Assembly: GCF_008124865.1 (NCBI RefSeq)
Contig: NZ_VNHY01000004.1
Coordinates: forward strand, 124,001 to 188,000
Reading direction: 5' to 3'
Source: Fodinibius salinus
GTDB taxonomy: Bacteria; Bacteroidota; Rhodothermia; Balneolales; Balneolaceae
Length of the DNA stretch: 64,000 nucleotides
In this document: one piece after another, positions 39,457-47,096 of the stretch
How positions within the stretch are numbered: the first letter of the stretch is position 1
Layout of the letters: the number at the start of each line of letters is the position of its first letter
Translations under genes and position numbers: made by a program
Notes under the pieces: model-generated
Database searches by the model: none
Seen by the model: the letters and a program-made list of their open reading frames with translations, nothing else
What the model was told of the DNA's origin: nothing

Positions 39457-40104
39457 ATGTCTTATAAGAACATTCCAGCACTACCCAGTAATATTGAAAT
39501 TGTAAAGCGGTTTGATACGCGTGAAATCGACGGAAGCACATCCAGTTTGCAGCTGTTTCCGCCCAATCCCGCGCGTGATGAGTCGCAGCGAAACTACGTG
39601 AAAAACCCTTTCCAGGGTGATTACAACCACGTTGTACTTGATCTGTCGCTAAATCTTACCTCGCAGATCATTAAAGAGGACAGCGCAGGTAACGTTCTGC
39701 CCGCAACAATTATGAATGAGTTGAAAGACTCTACCGTACTTGTTGAAACGAACGGCGGCCGCACCGAGCGTATTCTGCAGCCTACAAGCGATTACATGAA
39801 CTTCTCGCAAACGCGTTCCGAGCTGGCCGCAGCCGAGGATAATACGACCTCTCCGGCACCGCTTATTAGCCGCACGCTTGTAACAGTAGAGGCTACCGGC
39901 CCACGCCGCGTACCTGATCTGTTTTACTTGACGAAAAACGAGTCGTTCACATTCGATATTGAGTTCAACGACGGCAGTAATTTCCCAGCCGCCGCGGACT
40001 ACAGTCCCGGACGCTTGGCAATTACCGCGCAGTTTACGCTTGCGCAGATGAGCGACCAGCAGCTTAATAAGTATAAAAATAAGTTCCGTTCTGCAAATGG
40101 CTAA
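39457..40104 (+). CDS. Putative major capsid protein (small, jelly-roll type)
   Basis: 215 residues from ATG 39457 (a longer frame from 39415 covers the leader hairpin and is rejected). Nearly all beta, no membrane helix. A C-terminal segment (RVPDLFYLTKNESFTFDIEF ... GRLAITAQFTLAQM) resembles the edge strands of viral jelly rolls. Codon use is more GC-rich than its neighbours, it has its own leader hairpin, and a strong terminator follows, all suggesting high expression. Assignment is from composition and context, not from a recognised family. Confidence 0.5.
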   Translation: MSYKNIPALPSNIEIVKRFDTREIDGSTSSLQLFPPNPARDESQRNYVKNPFQGDYNHVVLDLSLNLTSQIIKEDSAGNVLPATIMNELKDSTVLVETNGGRTERILQPTSDYMNFSQTRSELAAAEDNTTSPAPLISRTLVTVEATGPRRVPDLFYLTKNESFTFDIEFNDGSNFPAAADYSPGRLAITAQFTLAQMSDQQLNKYKNKFRSANG

Positions 40105-40131
40105 CGGTGCTTTCTAAGCTAAGATACCTTA

Positions 40132-40167
40132 AATCTGTCTCCCGGATAATCGGGAGGCAGATTCTTT
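40132..40167 (+). terminator. Strong terminator/attenuator after capsid candidate
   Basis: 13-bp stem AATCTGTCTCCCG / CGGGAGGCAGATT (one G-T pair), 6-base loop GATAAT, then CTTT. Lies between the first and second capsid candidates, so the first could be expressed at a higher level. Confidence 0.7.
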
Positions 40168-40197
40168 AATCATTCATGTAAAACGACGACGAAAACC

Positions 40198-40965
40198 ATG
40201 AAAAATTCCAAAGAACAGTTAATTAAAAAAGCTTCGTACTATACCCCTGCCAAAAGCGTAGAACTAGACGCTTCGGGCGGTGCTAATGATGAACAAACCA
40301 TTAAATTTACCGGACTTGATAATGAACTATACGGCGTAAACCGATTTTTGGCCGGAGGCACCGGATTAAATGAAGTGGTTGCAACCGCATCATTCAACAA
40401 TGGGCGCGATGATAAATTTGAAGAAATCCATCTAAACTGCCTTAATCAGCTGTTTATGAACCGTTCATTGCGTGGTGCCCTTCCTATACAGCGCGGTGAT
40501 GAAATGTTTTTAACGCTCAAAAACACTGGCGCTAATCCGCATATTGTCAATACCGAGATTATCGGATTTGATGATTTTCAGCTGCAGCAGAAGCGGCAAA
40601 AATATGAGTCCAACGGAGGTCAATTTCCTAAACCCGAATTTGTATACTTAAAAAATACGACTATCCCGGCAGGTACAACAAAAAGCAAGTTTTCAATCAG
40701 CTTGCCCTCATATAAACTGCGACTATATCGCATGGCCTTTGCCACCGATGATCCGGGACAGAATTTAACCGTTGCTATACGACAGGCGCGTAAAAAGATT
40801 AAGCCGGAAGTGTATATTTCACAGCTCAATAATGAGTTCAAAAATATGGATATCATACTTCCGCAAACACTTGCTGCAAGCACGCCCTTTGACCTGTTTG
40901 TAAGCAACGCTGACGGCGCTAATTCATACCAGCTGTCAATGCTGGCTGAATGCTATAAAATTTAA
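40198..40965 (+). CDS. Putative second major capsid protein
   Basis: 255 residues, beta-rich and free of membrane helices. Two halves of similar size around a polar middle (FQLQQKRQKYESNGG). It follows the smaller capsid candidate, the same small-then-large order as the two vertical jelly-roll capsid proteins of P23-77-type phages. Homology not tested. Confidence 0.45.
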   Translation: MKNSKEQLIKKASYYTPAKSVELDASGGANDEQTIKFTGLDNELYGVNRFLAGGTGLNEVVATASFNNGRDDKFEEIHLNCLNQLFMNRSLRGALPIQRGDEMFLTLKNTGANPHIVNTEIIGFDDFQLQQKRQKYESNGGQFPKPEFVYLKNTTIPAGTTKSKFSISLPSYKLRLYRMAFATDDPGQNLTVAIRQARKKIKPEVYISQLNNEFKNMDIILPQTLAASTPFDLFVSNADGANSYQLSMLAECYKI

Positions 40966-40976
40966 GGATTATTGCT

Positions 40977-41375
40977 ATGGATAATGAATTAAAATTGCTG
41001 CTTTGCAAGCAAATTGAAGCGGTCAACCGGCTAATTGATGGTATCGGCGGCCCCACCGTCGGCACCAGCAATGGTACACCCGGAAGCCCGGATATTTCTG
41101 CACTGTCTCAAAAAATTTCTTTTGATGCCAATGGCGAAGCAACACTTGAAACCAATGAATATCGGCAGGGTTTTATTGTTGTAAATAAAACAAGTGATCT
41201 TGTTTATGGCATTGCCGATCAGGAACAAGCCACAGCAGATAATTTTACGTGGCAGATAGCATCAGAGGCAAGCGAATATTACATCCCTTCTAACGGTACA
41301 TATACCGGCGAAGTGAATTTTAAAGCTGTTGGTGCAGGATACCTAATGGTAACTGAATTTTCATTTCAGATATAA
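40977..41375 (+). CDS. Small beta-rich structural protein
   Basis: 132 residues. Short N-terminal helix, Gly/Ser/Pro linker, then a beta domain (ATLETNEYRQGFIVVNKTSD ... YLMVTEFSFQI). Candidate penton or spike-base protein by position. Confidence 0.45.
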   Translation: MDNELKLLLCKQIEAVNRLIDGIGGPTVGTSNGTPGSPDISALSQKISFDANGEATLETNEYRQGFIVVNKTSDLVYGIADQEQATADNFTWQIASEASEYYIPSNGTYTGEVNFKAVGAGYLMVTEFSFQI

Positions 41376-41380
41376 CAGCT

Positions 41381-42961
41381 ATGAAAAAAGGCACAATACC
41401 ACTGCGTAACTCATTAATAAGGCCAAATTTGCCATTTGGAGCTGGTAGTGGTTCTCAATCTGCAGACTTAACAATTACCCAAGAAGATAGTTATGGTGAC
41501 GGCTGGAATGGTGCGGTGATGACAATAGAAGATTCTGATGGTAACGAAGTGTATTCTGGAGAGGTAGAATCAGGGAGTAAAGATACAGATATAATAACAT
41601 TGGAATGCGGTGATTACACCGTTAATGTTACTTCTGGGAACTATCCAAGTGAAATTAGTTGGAAAATTGATAATACCGAAGGTACTATATTAGCCGGTGG
41701 TGCCCCCTCAAATAAAACATTTAATCCATGTACTGCTAAAGCTGATAACGAGGGGCCTATACCAAAAGATTCAAGCGGTACTATCAATAAAGACGTTGTT
41801 GTCAATAATCCAACATCAACTAGCTTAGATATTACATTTCAAGCAGCCGAAGATGATAACCCTCCCATTTCATACACATTATATGGCTCTAACAGCAATA
41901 ATATATGTGCTTCAATAAGCGATGCAGAAAGCAATGGTGAATTTATAACCTCTTACAATGATATTAATAGTGAAAAGACATACACGGAGAATAATTTAAA
42001 CCCTAATCAACAGAGATATTACACCGTTATTGCCGAAGATAATTTTGGAAATAAGACATTATACAACTGCGGTAATGATACAACTTTAGCTGATACAAGT
42101 GCTCCATCTGCAAGAGGACCGTTTTTTGGTCAACGAACACAGGGCGATTTCCAAAATGCAGTACGGTTTATTAAACCGGATGGTTCGGGCGGTTATGAAA
42201 GACAAGCATTTACCTTTTATCAAACTGGCCCAAATGCATCTGATAGTATAGATGCTATATTAGATGGAGACAGGAATATTAGTGTGCGAGTTGGTAAGGA
42301 TAACGTAACTGGTACAATTGACTTGGTTTATGAGTTTTATATTTCTGATTCACCCCAGCTAACACCTGCTGATGTTGAAAATAATAGTGAATTAATTGCA
42401 ACATTAACTGATCAAGGTGGACTTCCACTAGATGAAGTAGAAGCTGTCCACGGTCCTTTTACGTTGAGAAGTCTAAATACTGTAGCAGAGAGTAAAAACA
42501 ATTATTATTTCAATACAATTGTAAAGGATGAAGCTGGTAATAAAGGACTGTATAACACTGGTATTTTATGCTCAAAATGGGTGTACCGGCAAGATATAAA
42601 TTTTATTTCAGTTACTTCTTCTAGTTTTGATATTCAGTTAGGTATAGATCAATGCTTAACTAACGTTTCTTTCCCATTTACGCCAAATGTAGAGCTATAT
42701 TATTCAACTCAAAATAATATTTGGGGTTCTGCGTCTCGTATTAGGCAAAATGGAATTAATGTTTATGATGGCCCAACGAACTATGAATTTACTGATTATA
42801 ACTCCAAATCAGCCACGACTGACGGTAATGCTTATGATGTATTCAACGGTAAATATACTGGGCTGCAGTCAGACACATTGTATTATCTCTCATTTATTGT
42901 AAGCGATCCGGTTGGTAATGAACTAATCGGTTATCCTGTAGCAGTTAAAACATTATCATAA
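41381..42961 (+). CDS. Spike/adhesin with FnIII-like repeats
   Basis: 526 residues. After a short basic start comes DLTITQEDSYGDGWNGAVMT, a segment typical of Bacteroidota surface proteins. Then follow about three Ig/FnIII-like units (e.g. NPTSTSLDITFQAAEDDNPP, TSSSFDIQLGI). Base composition is more AT-rich than its neighbours, suggesting recent exchange as expected for a receptor-binding protein. No signal peptide, fitting a virion spike and not a secreted host protein. Confidence 0.6.
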   Translation: MKKGTIPLRNSLIRPNLPFGAGSGSQSADLTITQEDSYGDGWNGAVMTIEDSDGNEVYSGEVESGSKDTDIITLECGDYTVNVTSGNYPSEISWKIDNTEGTILAGGAPSNKTFNPCTAKADNEGPIPKDSSGTINKDVVVNNPTSTSLDITFQAAEDDNPPISYTLYGSNSNNICASISDAESNGEFITSYNDINSEKTYTENNLNPNQQRYYTVIAEDNFGNKTLYNCGNDTTLADTSAPSARGPFFGQRTQGDFQNAVRFIKPDGSGGYERQAFTFYQTGPNASDSIDAILDGDRNISVRVGKDNVTGTIDLVYEFYISDSPQLTPADVENNSELIATLTDQGGLPLDEVEAVHGPFTLRSLNTVAESKNNYYFNTIVKDEAGNKGLYNTGILCSKWVYRQDINFISVTSSSFDIQLGIDQCLTNVSFPFTPNVELYYSTQNNIWGSASRIRQNGINVYDGPTNYEFTDYNSKSATTDGNAYDVFNGKYTGLQSDTLYYLSFIVSDPVGNELIGYPVAVKTLS

Positions 42962-43549
42962 ATGGTAACATCCACGCAAATATCGAACCAGCTTGCTGCC
43001 GCCCGCATAAATGGGCTGCTGCAATACTTTCGGCAGGCCGCCCGCCGGTGGAATATCCCCGTTGAAATTCTATTGGCCGTAGCATCCCGCGAAACACAGA
43101 TCGGCACTAACAGGTTTTATCTCAATAACAATTTTACCGGCCGCGACGGCCATGGTAAGGGTATTATGCAGATTGACGACCGGTTTCACAATTTTGCACG
43201 CATCACAGCCCCCAACGACCACAGGGCTATGATTAACCACGGAGCGCAATTTTTAAGCGACCTAAAAAAGCGGTTTGGTAATATGAAAGATGCCCTTTCG
43301 GCCTATAACGCCGGACCCAGTGCCGTTATGAAGGCCTACATGCAAGGCGTTGATCCAGATAGCAAGACCACCGGCGGCAATTATAGCCGCGACGTGCTGC
43401 GGCGGGCACAGCTTATAAAAGATCAGCTGGGCATTACAACCGAAACAGCGGCATTTAACTACATTCCGGCTATACTACTGCTGGCAGCCGGAAGTGGATT
43501 TTTATACACGCAATTGCAAAAACAAAATTTATTATGGGACAACTACTAG
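42962..43549 (+). CDS. Lytic transglycosylase/lysozyme, tail-anchored
   Basis: 195 residues. SLT-like fold with catalytic Glu44 (LLAVASRETQIG), GHGKGIMQIDDRFH and ALSAYNAGPSAVMKAY. A C-terminal hydrophobic helix (YIPAILLLAAGSGFLYTQL) would anchor it in the virion or cell membrane. Probably opens the peptidoglycan at entry. Overlaps the next start by 16 bases. Confidence 0.75.
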   Translation: MVTSTQISNQLAAARINGLLQYFRQAARRWNIPVEILLAVASRETQIGTNRFYLNNNFTGRDGHGKGIMQIDDRFHNFARITAPNDHRAMINHGAQFLSDLKKRFGNMKDALSAYNAGPSAVMKAYMQGVDPDSKTTGGNYSRDVLRRAQLIKDQLGITTETAAFNYIPAILLLAAGSGFLYTQLQKQNLLWDNY

Positions 43550-44163
43550 GAGCCGTCGAAGATCACAATTTAGGGCGCATACAGCAAGAGGGTGCCGTTT
43601 TGGAACGGCAGCTTATTACCGAAGATGAAAAAGTGATGTCTGCCGATACGATTAGTACCGATTCCGGTACGGTGGGTAGTGAAGATATTAACACCGGTGA
43701 TGATACGATTATTCCCGATTTGCCTGACGAAGGCCCCGGTCCGCAAACACTTGAGGCAATGGACACCGATGATGACAGCAGCACAAGTGATGATAGTAGC
43801 GGTTCGGATGATTCCACCAACGGTGATACCGTAGTGGTTGATCCCGTACTACCCGCCGAATGCCCCGGCGGTTGCCCCCCAAGTGCGACCTGCCAAAATG
43901 GGACGTGTGTTGTGGACGGGGAGCCAATGGATGGCAAGAAAATAACGATAACCGAAAACGGCGAATCTGATGACTCCGGTTCTGGAAACGGAGAATCACA
44001 AAACGGGGCCGGTTCCGGCAGCGGTTCAAAGGTAGTGAAAGCCAAAGGACAAAATATAATTGACAAAATTACAACGACTGTTAAAAACACTGATAACAAA
44101 GTGCTGTACGGTGTTGGCGGTGGCATTGCACTTATTACACTCATTTCAATCTTACAAAACTAA
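43534..44163 (+). CDS. Acidic tail-anchored protein with Cys knot
   Basis: 209 residues. Long Asp/Ser/Thr-rich stalk, a six-Cys-type cluster CPGGCPPSATCQNGTC near residues 110-125, then a second acidic stretch and C-terminal helix (VLYGVGGGIALITLISIL). Looks like a membrane-anchored stalk or spike support. Confidence 0.6.
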   Translation: MGQLLGAVEDHNLGRIQQEGAVLERQLITEDEKVMSADTISTDSGTVGSEDINTGDDTIIPDLPDEGPGPQTLEAMDTDDDSSTSDDSSGSDDSTNGDTVVVDPVLPAECPGGCPPSATCQNGTCVVDGEPMDGKKITITENGESDDSGSGNGESQNGAGSGSGSKVVKAKGQNIIDKITTTVKNTDNKVLYGVGGGIALITLISILQN

Positions 44164-44169
44164 GTTATT

Positions 44170-44619
44170 ATGCCTTTAATGAATCAAACAAATGCGATGG
44201 AACTCGAAAATGATAATGCGCTTGCCGAAAGCCAACGAACACTAAAAGTTTCAGATCCGCCTATGCAGGGTAGCGATGTTAAGCAGCTACAAAAAAAGCT
44301 GATGTCGAAAGGCTATGCCCTGCCCCAGTATGGCGCCGACGGTATTTATGGCACTGAAACTGCTGCGGCTGTTAAGGCTTTCCAAAATGATACGGCAGGG
44401 TTAGATGCTACCGGTATTGTTAATGCCCAAACGCGGAGTAAGATTAATAGTTCTGCACCGGCTACTACGTCGCAGGCATCTATCCTCTCGTTTGCTAATC
44501 CTATGAAGCTTAAAACGCAATTTTGGGATCCTCTTTCAAGCTCCCAGAAATGGATGTACGGCGGCGGTGCAGCACTCTTAATTGTGGCCGGCGGCATGGC
44601 AATACTGAACGACCAATAA
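44170..44619 (+). CDS. Peptidoglycan-binding protein, tail-anchored
   Basis: 149 residues. PG_binding_1 domain at ~30-90: DPPMQGSDVKQLQKKLMSKG, GADGIYGTETAAAVKAFQND, GIVNAQTRSKI. C-terminal helix KWMYGGGAALLIVAGGMAIL. Probably positions the entry or lysis enzymes at the cell wall. Confidence 0.75.
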   Translation: MPLMNQTNAMELENDNALAESQRTLKVSDPPMQGSDVKQLQKKLMSKGYALPQYGADGIYGTETAAAVKAFQNDTAGLDATGIVNAQTRSKINSSAPATTSQASILSFANPMKLKTQFWDPLSSSQKWMYGGGAALLIVAGGMAILNDQ

Positions 44620-44668
44620 GCCTGTGATGCGGTGTAATTTTAACTTTTTAATTCTAAAGTATAGCAGT

Positions 44669-45013
44669 ATGCAAACAGCCATCGTTGCAGCTATTTCAAG
44701 TATTATAGGCGCGGGAATAACCGCAATTGCAAATTATTTTATCACAGTCAGAAAAACCGATTCTGCCGAAGAAAATACGTACTACGGGCGGCTCGATAAG
44801 CGCGTTAAGCACTTAGAAAAGGAATATGATGAGCTGAAAGCAAAAGTCAATTTGTGGACGTCTCGTTACTGGGGGCTGCATTACTGGCTGGTCCGTTTTT
44901 GCATGCTGAACGGAATTAGCCAAACACCGCCAAAATTCCACCAAATGAGCGCAGAAGAAATCGCAAATACAGAATTTAAAGAAAGCTATGAATCCTCTGA
45001 AAAAAATAAGTAA
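44669..45013 (+). CDS. Holin-like protein with coiled coil
   Basis: 114 residues from ATG 44669. N-terminal membrane helix (AIVAAISSIIGAGITAIANY), then a coiled coil (RLDKRVKHLEKEYDELKAK). Layout resembles phage haemolysin-XhlA/holin-like proteins. Overlaps the next gene by 26 bases. Confidence 0.5.
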   Translation: MQTAIVAAISSIIGAGITAIANYFITVRKTDSAEENTYYGRLDKRVKHLEKEYDELKAKVNLWTSRYWGLHYWLVRFCMLNGISQTPPKFHQMSAEEIANTEFKESYESSEKNK

Positions 45014-45335
45014 CTGGATATCAAAAAAAATAATGGCTTTAAGAAAGAATATAGGTCCATTAATGTTTTATGCCCTGCTGGTTGGGCTAGGCGGCCTAAT
45101 CACATGGGTTACCTATAACTACTTAATCATATTCAGTGATTTTGGATTAATCATGCTCTTTTTAGCCGTCTGCATCGGCATTTATCACGCCTTTGACAGC
45201 CTGGTATTGCACGAAATAGACTTTATAACTGAAATACAATCTGATGGACGAAAGCAGCAGGGAAATATCGCTTATGCGCTTGTTCTCGTGGCTATTGCTA
45301 TTGTCATTCTTGCCGGTGCTATTACCGTCGGCTAA
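44988..45335 (+). CDS. Holin-like membrane protein
   Basis: 115 residues, three membrane helices (about 25-45, 50-70, 93-112) with a basic N-terminus. In the lysis cluster directly upstream of the amidase/endopeptidase gene, so a holin is likely. Confidence 0.55.
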   Translation: MNPLKKISNWISKKIMALRKNIGPLMFYALLVGLGGLITWVTYNYLIIFSDFGLIMLFLAVCIGIYHAFDSLVLHEIDFITEIQSDGRKQQGNIAYALVLVAIAIVILAGAITVG

Positions 45336-45834
45336 GGCACAGTTTCCGGCTCATGTTGATACGGCACTTACGTACTTTGGCCCCAAAGAGCAGGTTCGCG
45401 AAAACTACGGTTTAGATATAAAGAAATTCTTAGGATCGGTAGGTTTAGGGCAGGGTTATCCTTACTGCGCAGCTTTTAACAGCTATTGCCTGGATGCCGC
45501 CGGTGCTGTTGAACCTACCGTTCGTTCAGCTTCATCCCGCGATTTTATCACAGAACAAAGCATTGATGCAAAGAAAGTATTGCGCGGCCAGAAAAACGTT
45601 CCCCGCGGATGGATTCATGTGATGCCGAAAGGCGAAACGCCGTACGGACATACCGGCATTGTCATTAAGCAGTTCAACAATGCGAAAGTGCTTGCCATTG
45701 ATGCCAACACCGGCACGGGATTAGAAGGCGAAAGTGAGCGCGAAGGACAAGGTGTTTGGGTACGGATTCGGCAGATTTACAGCAGCTGCTATTTTTGCAT
45801 CAAATATTTTACACCGGTTAAGTATGAAAATTGA
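45274..45834 (+). CDS. Exported CHAP-like endolysin
   Basis: 186 residues from ATG 45274 (ATG 45244 adds 10). Signal peptide MRLFSWLLLLSFLPVLLPSA. CHAP/NlpC-type core with Cys65 (GYPYCAAFNSYC), His126 (GHTGIV) and an Asp/Asn near 141 (AIDANTG). An exported endolysin would not need a holin to leave the cytoplasm. Overlaps the upstream membrane protein gene. Confidence 0.65.
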   Translation: MRLFSWLLLLSFLPVLLPSAKAQFPAHVDTALTYFGPKEQVRENYGLDIKKFLGSVGLGQGYPYCAAFNSYCLDAAGAVEPTVRSASSRDFITEQSIDAKKVLRGQKNVPRGWIHVMPKGETPYGHTGIVIKQFNNAKVLAIDANTGTGLEGESEREGQGVWVRIRQIYSSCYFCIKYFTPVKYEN

Positions 45835-46501
45835 GCTAAAACACATATTGATAACCGCACTGGTATTAATCCTGTTAATTGCAGCGAATGTCTATCAGTG
45901 GAATAATCCGCAGGTGGTAGAAGTACCGGCAGAGCAAACAAAAATTGATAAAGGAGCGTGGGTACAGAAAAGCGCCTACCAAACCCGCGCGGCGATTATC
46001 GACAGCCTTAGAGCGCAAAATGAGAAGCTTGCTGATAGGATCGAAGATACCGGCGACAAAATTGCTAACTATACGTCCATCATTGGCAATCTTCGGCTAC
46101 AGTTAGATTCTGTGAAAAACGAAAGTGCAACGAATGCAATTGATCTTACCAGTCTCTTAGTTCAACGCGACAGCACACAATTTGCTGATACTACCTTTAC
46201 GCGGACCGAAATTTTCGGGGACAATTTTTTGAGCGTAACGGCAACGGCAAAAATCCAAAACAATACAATGAGTTTGGATATCCAGCAGCCGCAGCAACTG
46301 CGGCCGCTGCGCATTGATGTAGCCAACACCACCAATGAGAGCCGCACCCGCAACTTACTGTACGTGCAAAGTCCGGATCTGGACAGCGTACAAGTGCGAA
46401 GCGTTACTGGACTAGAACCCAAAAAAGAATTGCCAAAATTTTGGATAGGCGCGGGAATTGGAGTTGCAGGAACGCTGACAGGCTTTATACTGCTGAAATA
46501 A
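45824..46501 (+). CDS. Two-helix envelope protein, spanin-like
   Basis: 225 residues from ATG 45824. N-terminal helix (HILITALVLILLIAANVY), a coiled-coil/beta middle of ~160 residues, and a C-terminal helix (FWIGAGIGVAGTLTGFIL). Last gene of the lysis cluster. It could link inner membrane and cell wall, like a spanin; unproven. Confidence 0.45.
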   Translation: MKIELKHILITALVLILLIAANVYQWNNPQVVEVPAEQTKIDKGAWVQKSAYQTRAAIIDSLRAQNEKLADRIEDTGDKIANYTSIIGNLRLQLDSVKNESATNAIDLTSLLVQRDSTQFADTTFTRTEIFGDNFLSVTATAKIQNNTMSLDIQQPQQLRPLRIDVANTTNESRTRNLLYVQSPDLDSVQVRSVTGLEPKKELPKFWIGAGIGVAGTLTGFILLK

Positions 46502-46560
46502 ATTGCTTTGCAGCTTCGTTTTTGGATATATTGCAGTACTTCTCAAATAAACCCACTGTT

Positions 46561-46734
46561 ATGACGGACAAAAGAAACAATCCCAAGGTTGACCAAAAGC
46601 CGCCAAAGGCAGACTATGTGGGTGAAGACCCATTGAAAGAAGCCGTGGGCATTTGGAAGGATCGCTGGCCCGATGATAAAACTTCTACCGAAATTGCAAA
46701 AGAAATGAGAGAGCAGCAGTGGAAGAGATCTTAA
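46561..46734 (+). CDS. VapB-like antitoxin
   Basis: 57 residues, charged (KVDQKPPKADYVGEDPLKEA ... EIAKEMREQQWKRS). No classic AbrB or RHH fold is obvious. The assignment rests on its 16-base overlap with the PIN-domain toxin gene and its small size. Confidence 0.6.
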   Translation: MTDKRNNPKVDQKPPKADYVGEDPLKEAVGIWKDRWPDDKTSTEIAKEMREQQWKRS

Positions 46735-47084
46735 TTGACACTGATATTTTTATCGAGATATTTCGCGGTGATGAAGTGTTGCGTGCAGAGATTGCCAACT
46801 ATCACCTGTTTACCAGTGTCGTATCTTATATTGAGCTTATCCAAGGTACAACCACCAGCCGGAAAGAGATCCAGCAAATAAAACACTACTTGCGTAATAC
46901 CCGAATACTCCACATAACCGAAGATATAAGCCGTAGTGGAATGGAGCTGGTTGAATACTATGGACCAAGCCACAATTTAAAGCTTGCGGACGGGCTAATT
47001 GCTGCCACAGCATTAGAATATGGAATGTATTTTAGGACAAATAACAAGAGAGACTTTGAGTATATCGAAGATATCGATATGTAA
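46719..47084 (+). CDS. vapC: VapC-type PIN-domain toxin
   Basis: 121 residues. PIN acidic residues in ILIDTDIFIEIFRGD (Asp7/Asp9 region), an SVVSYIELIQG segment with the central Glu, and a late LADGLIAATALEY with the third Asp. Predicted endoribonuclease. With the small upstream gene it forms a toxin-antitoxin pair that would stabilise the prophage. Confidence 0.8.
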   Translation: MEEILIDTDIFIEIFRGDEVLRAEIANYHLFTSVVSYIELIQGTTTSRKEIQQIKHYLRNTRILHITEDISRSGMELVEYYGPSHNLKLADGLIAATALEYGMYFRTNNKRDFEYIEDIDM

Positions 47085-47096
47085 GGGTATTGCCAT

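Noticed and set aside
39415-40104. Longer capsid-candidate start at 39415
   Set aside because: The extra codons run through the conserved leader hairpin; ATG 39457 follows a purine-rich AGAGGAACTCC region and fits better.
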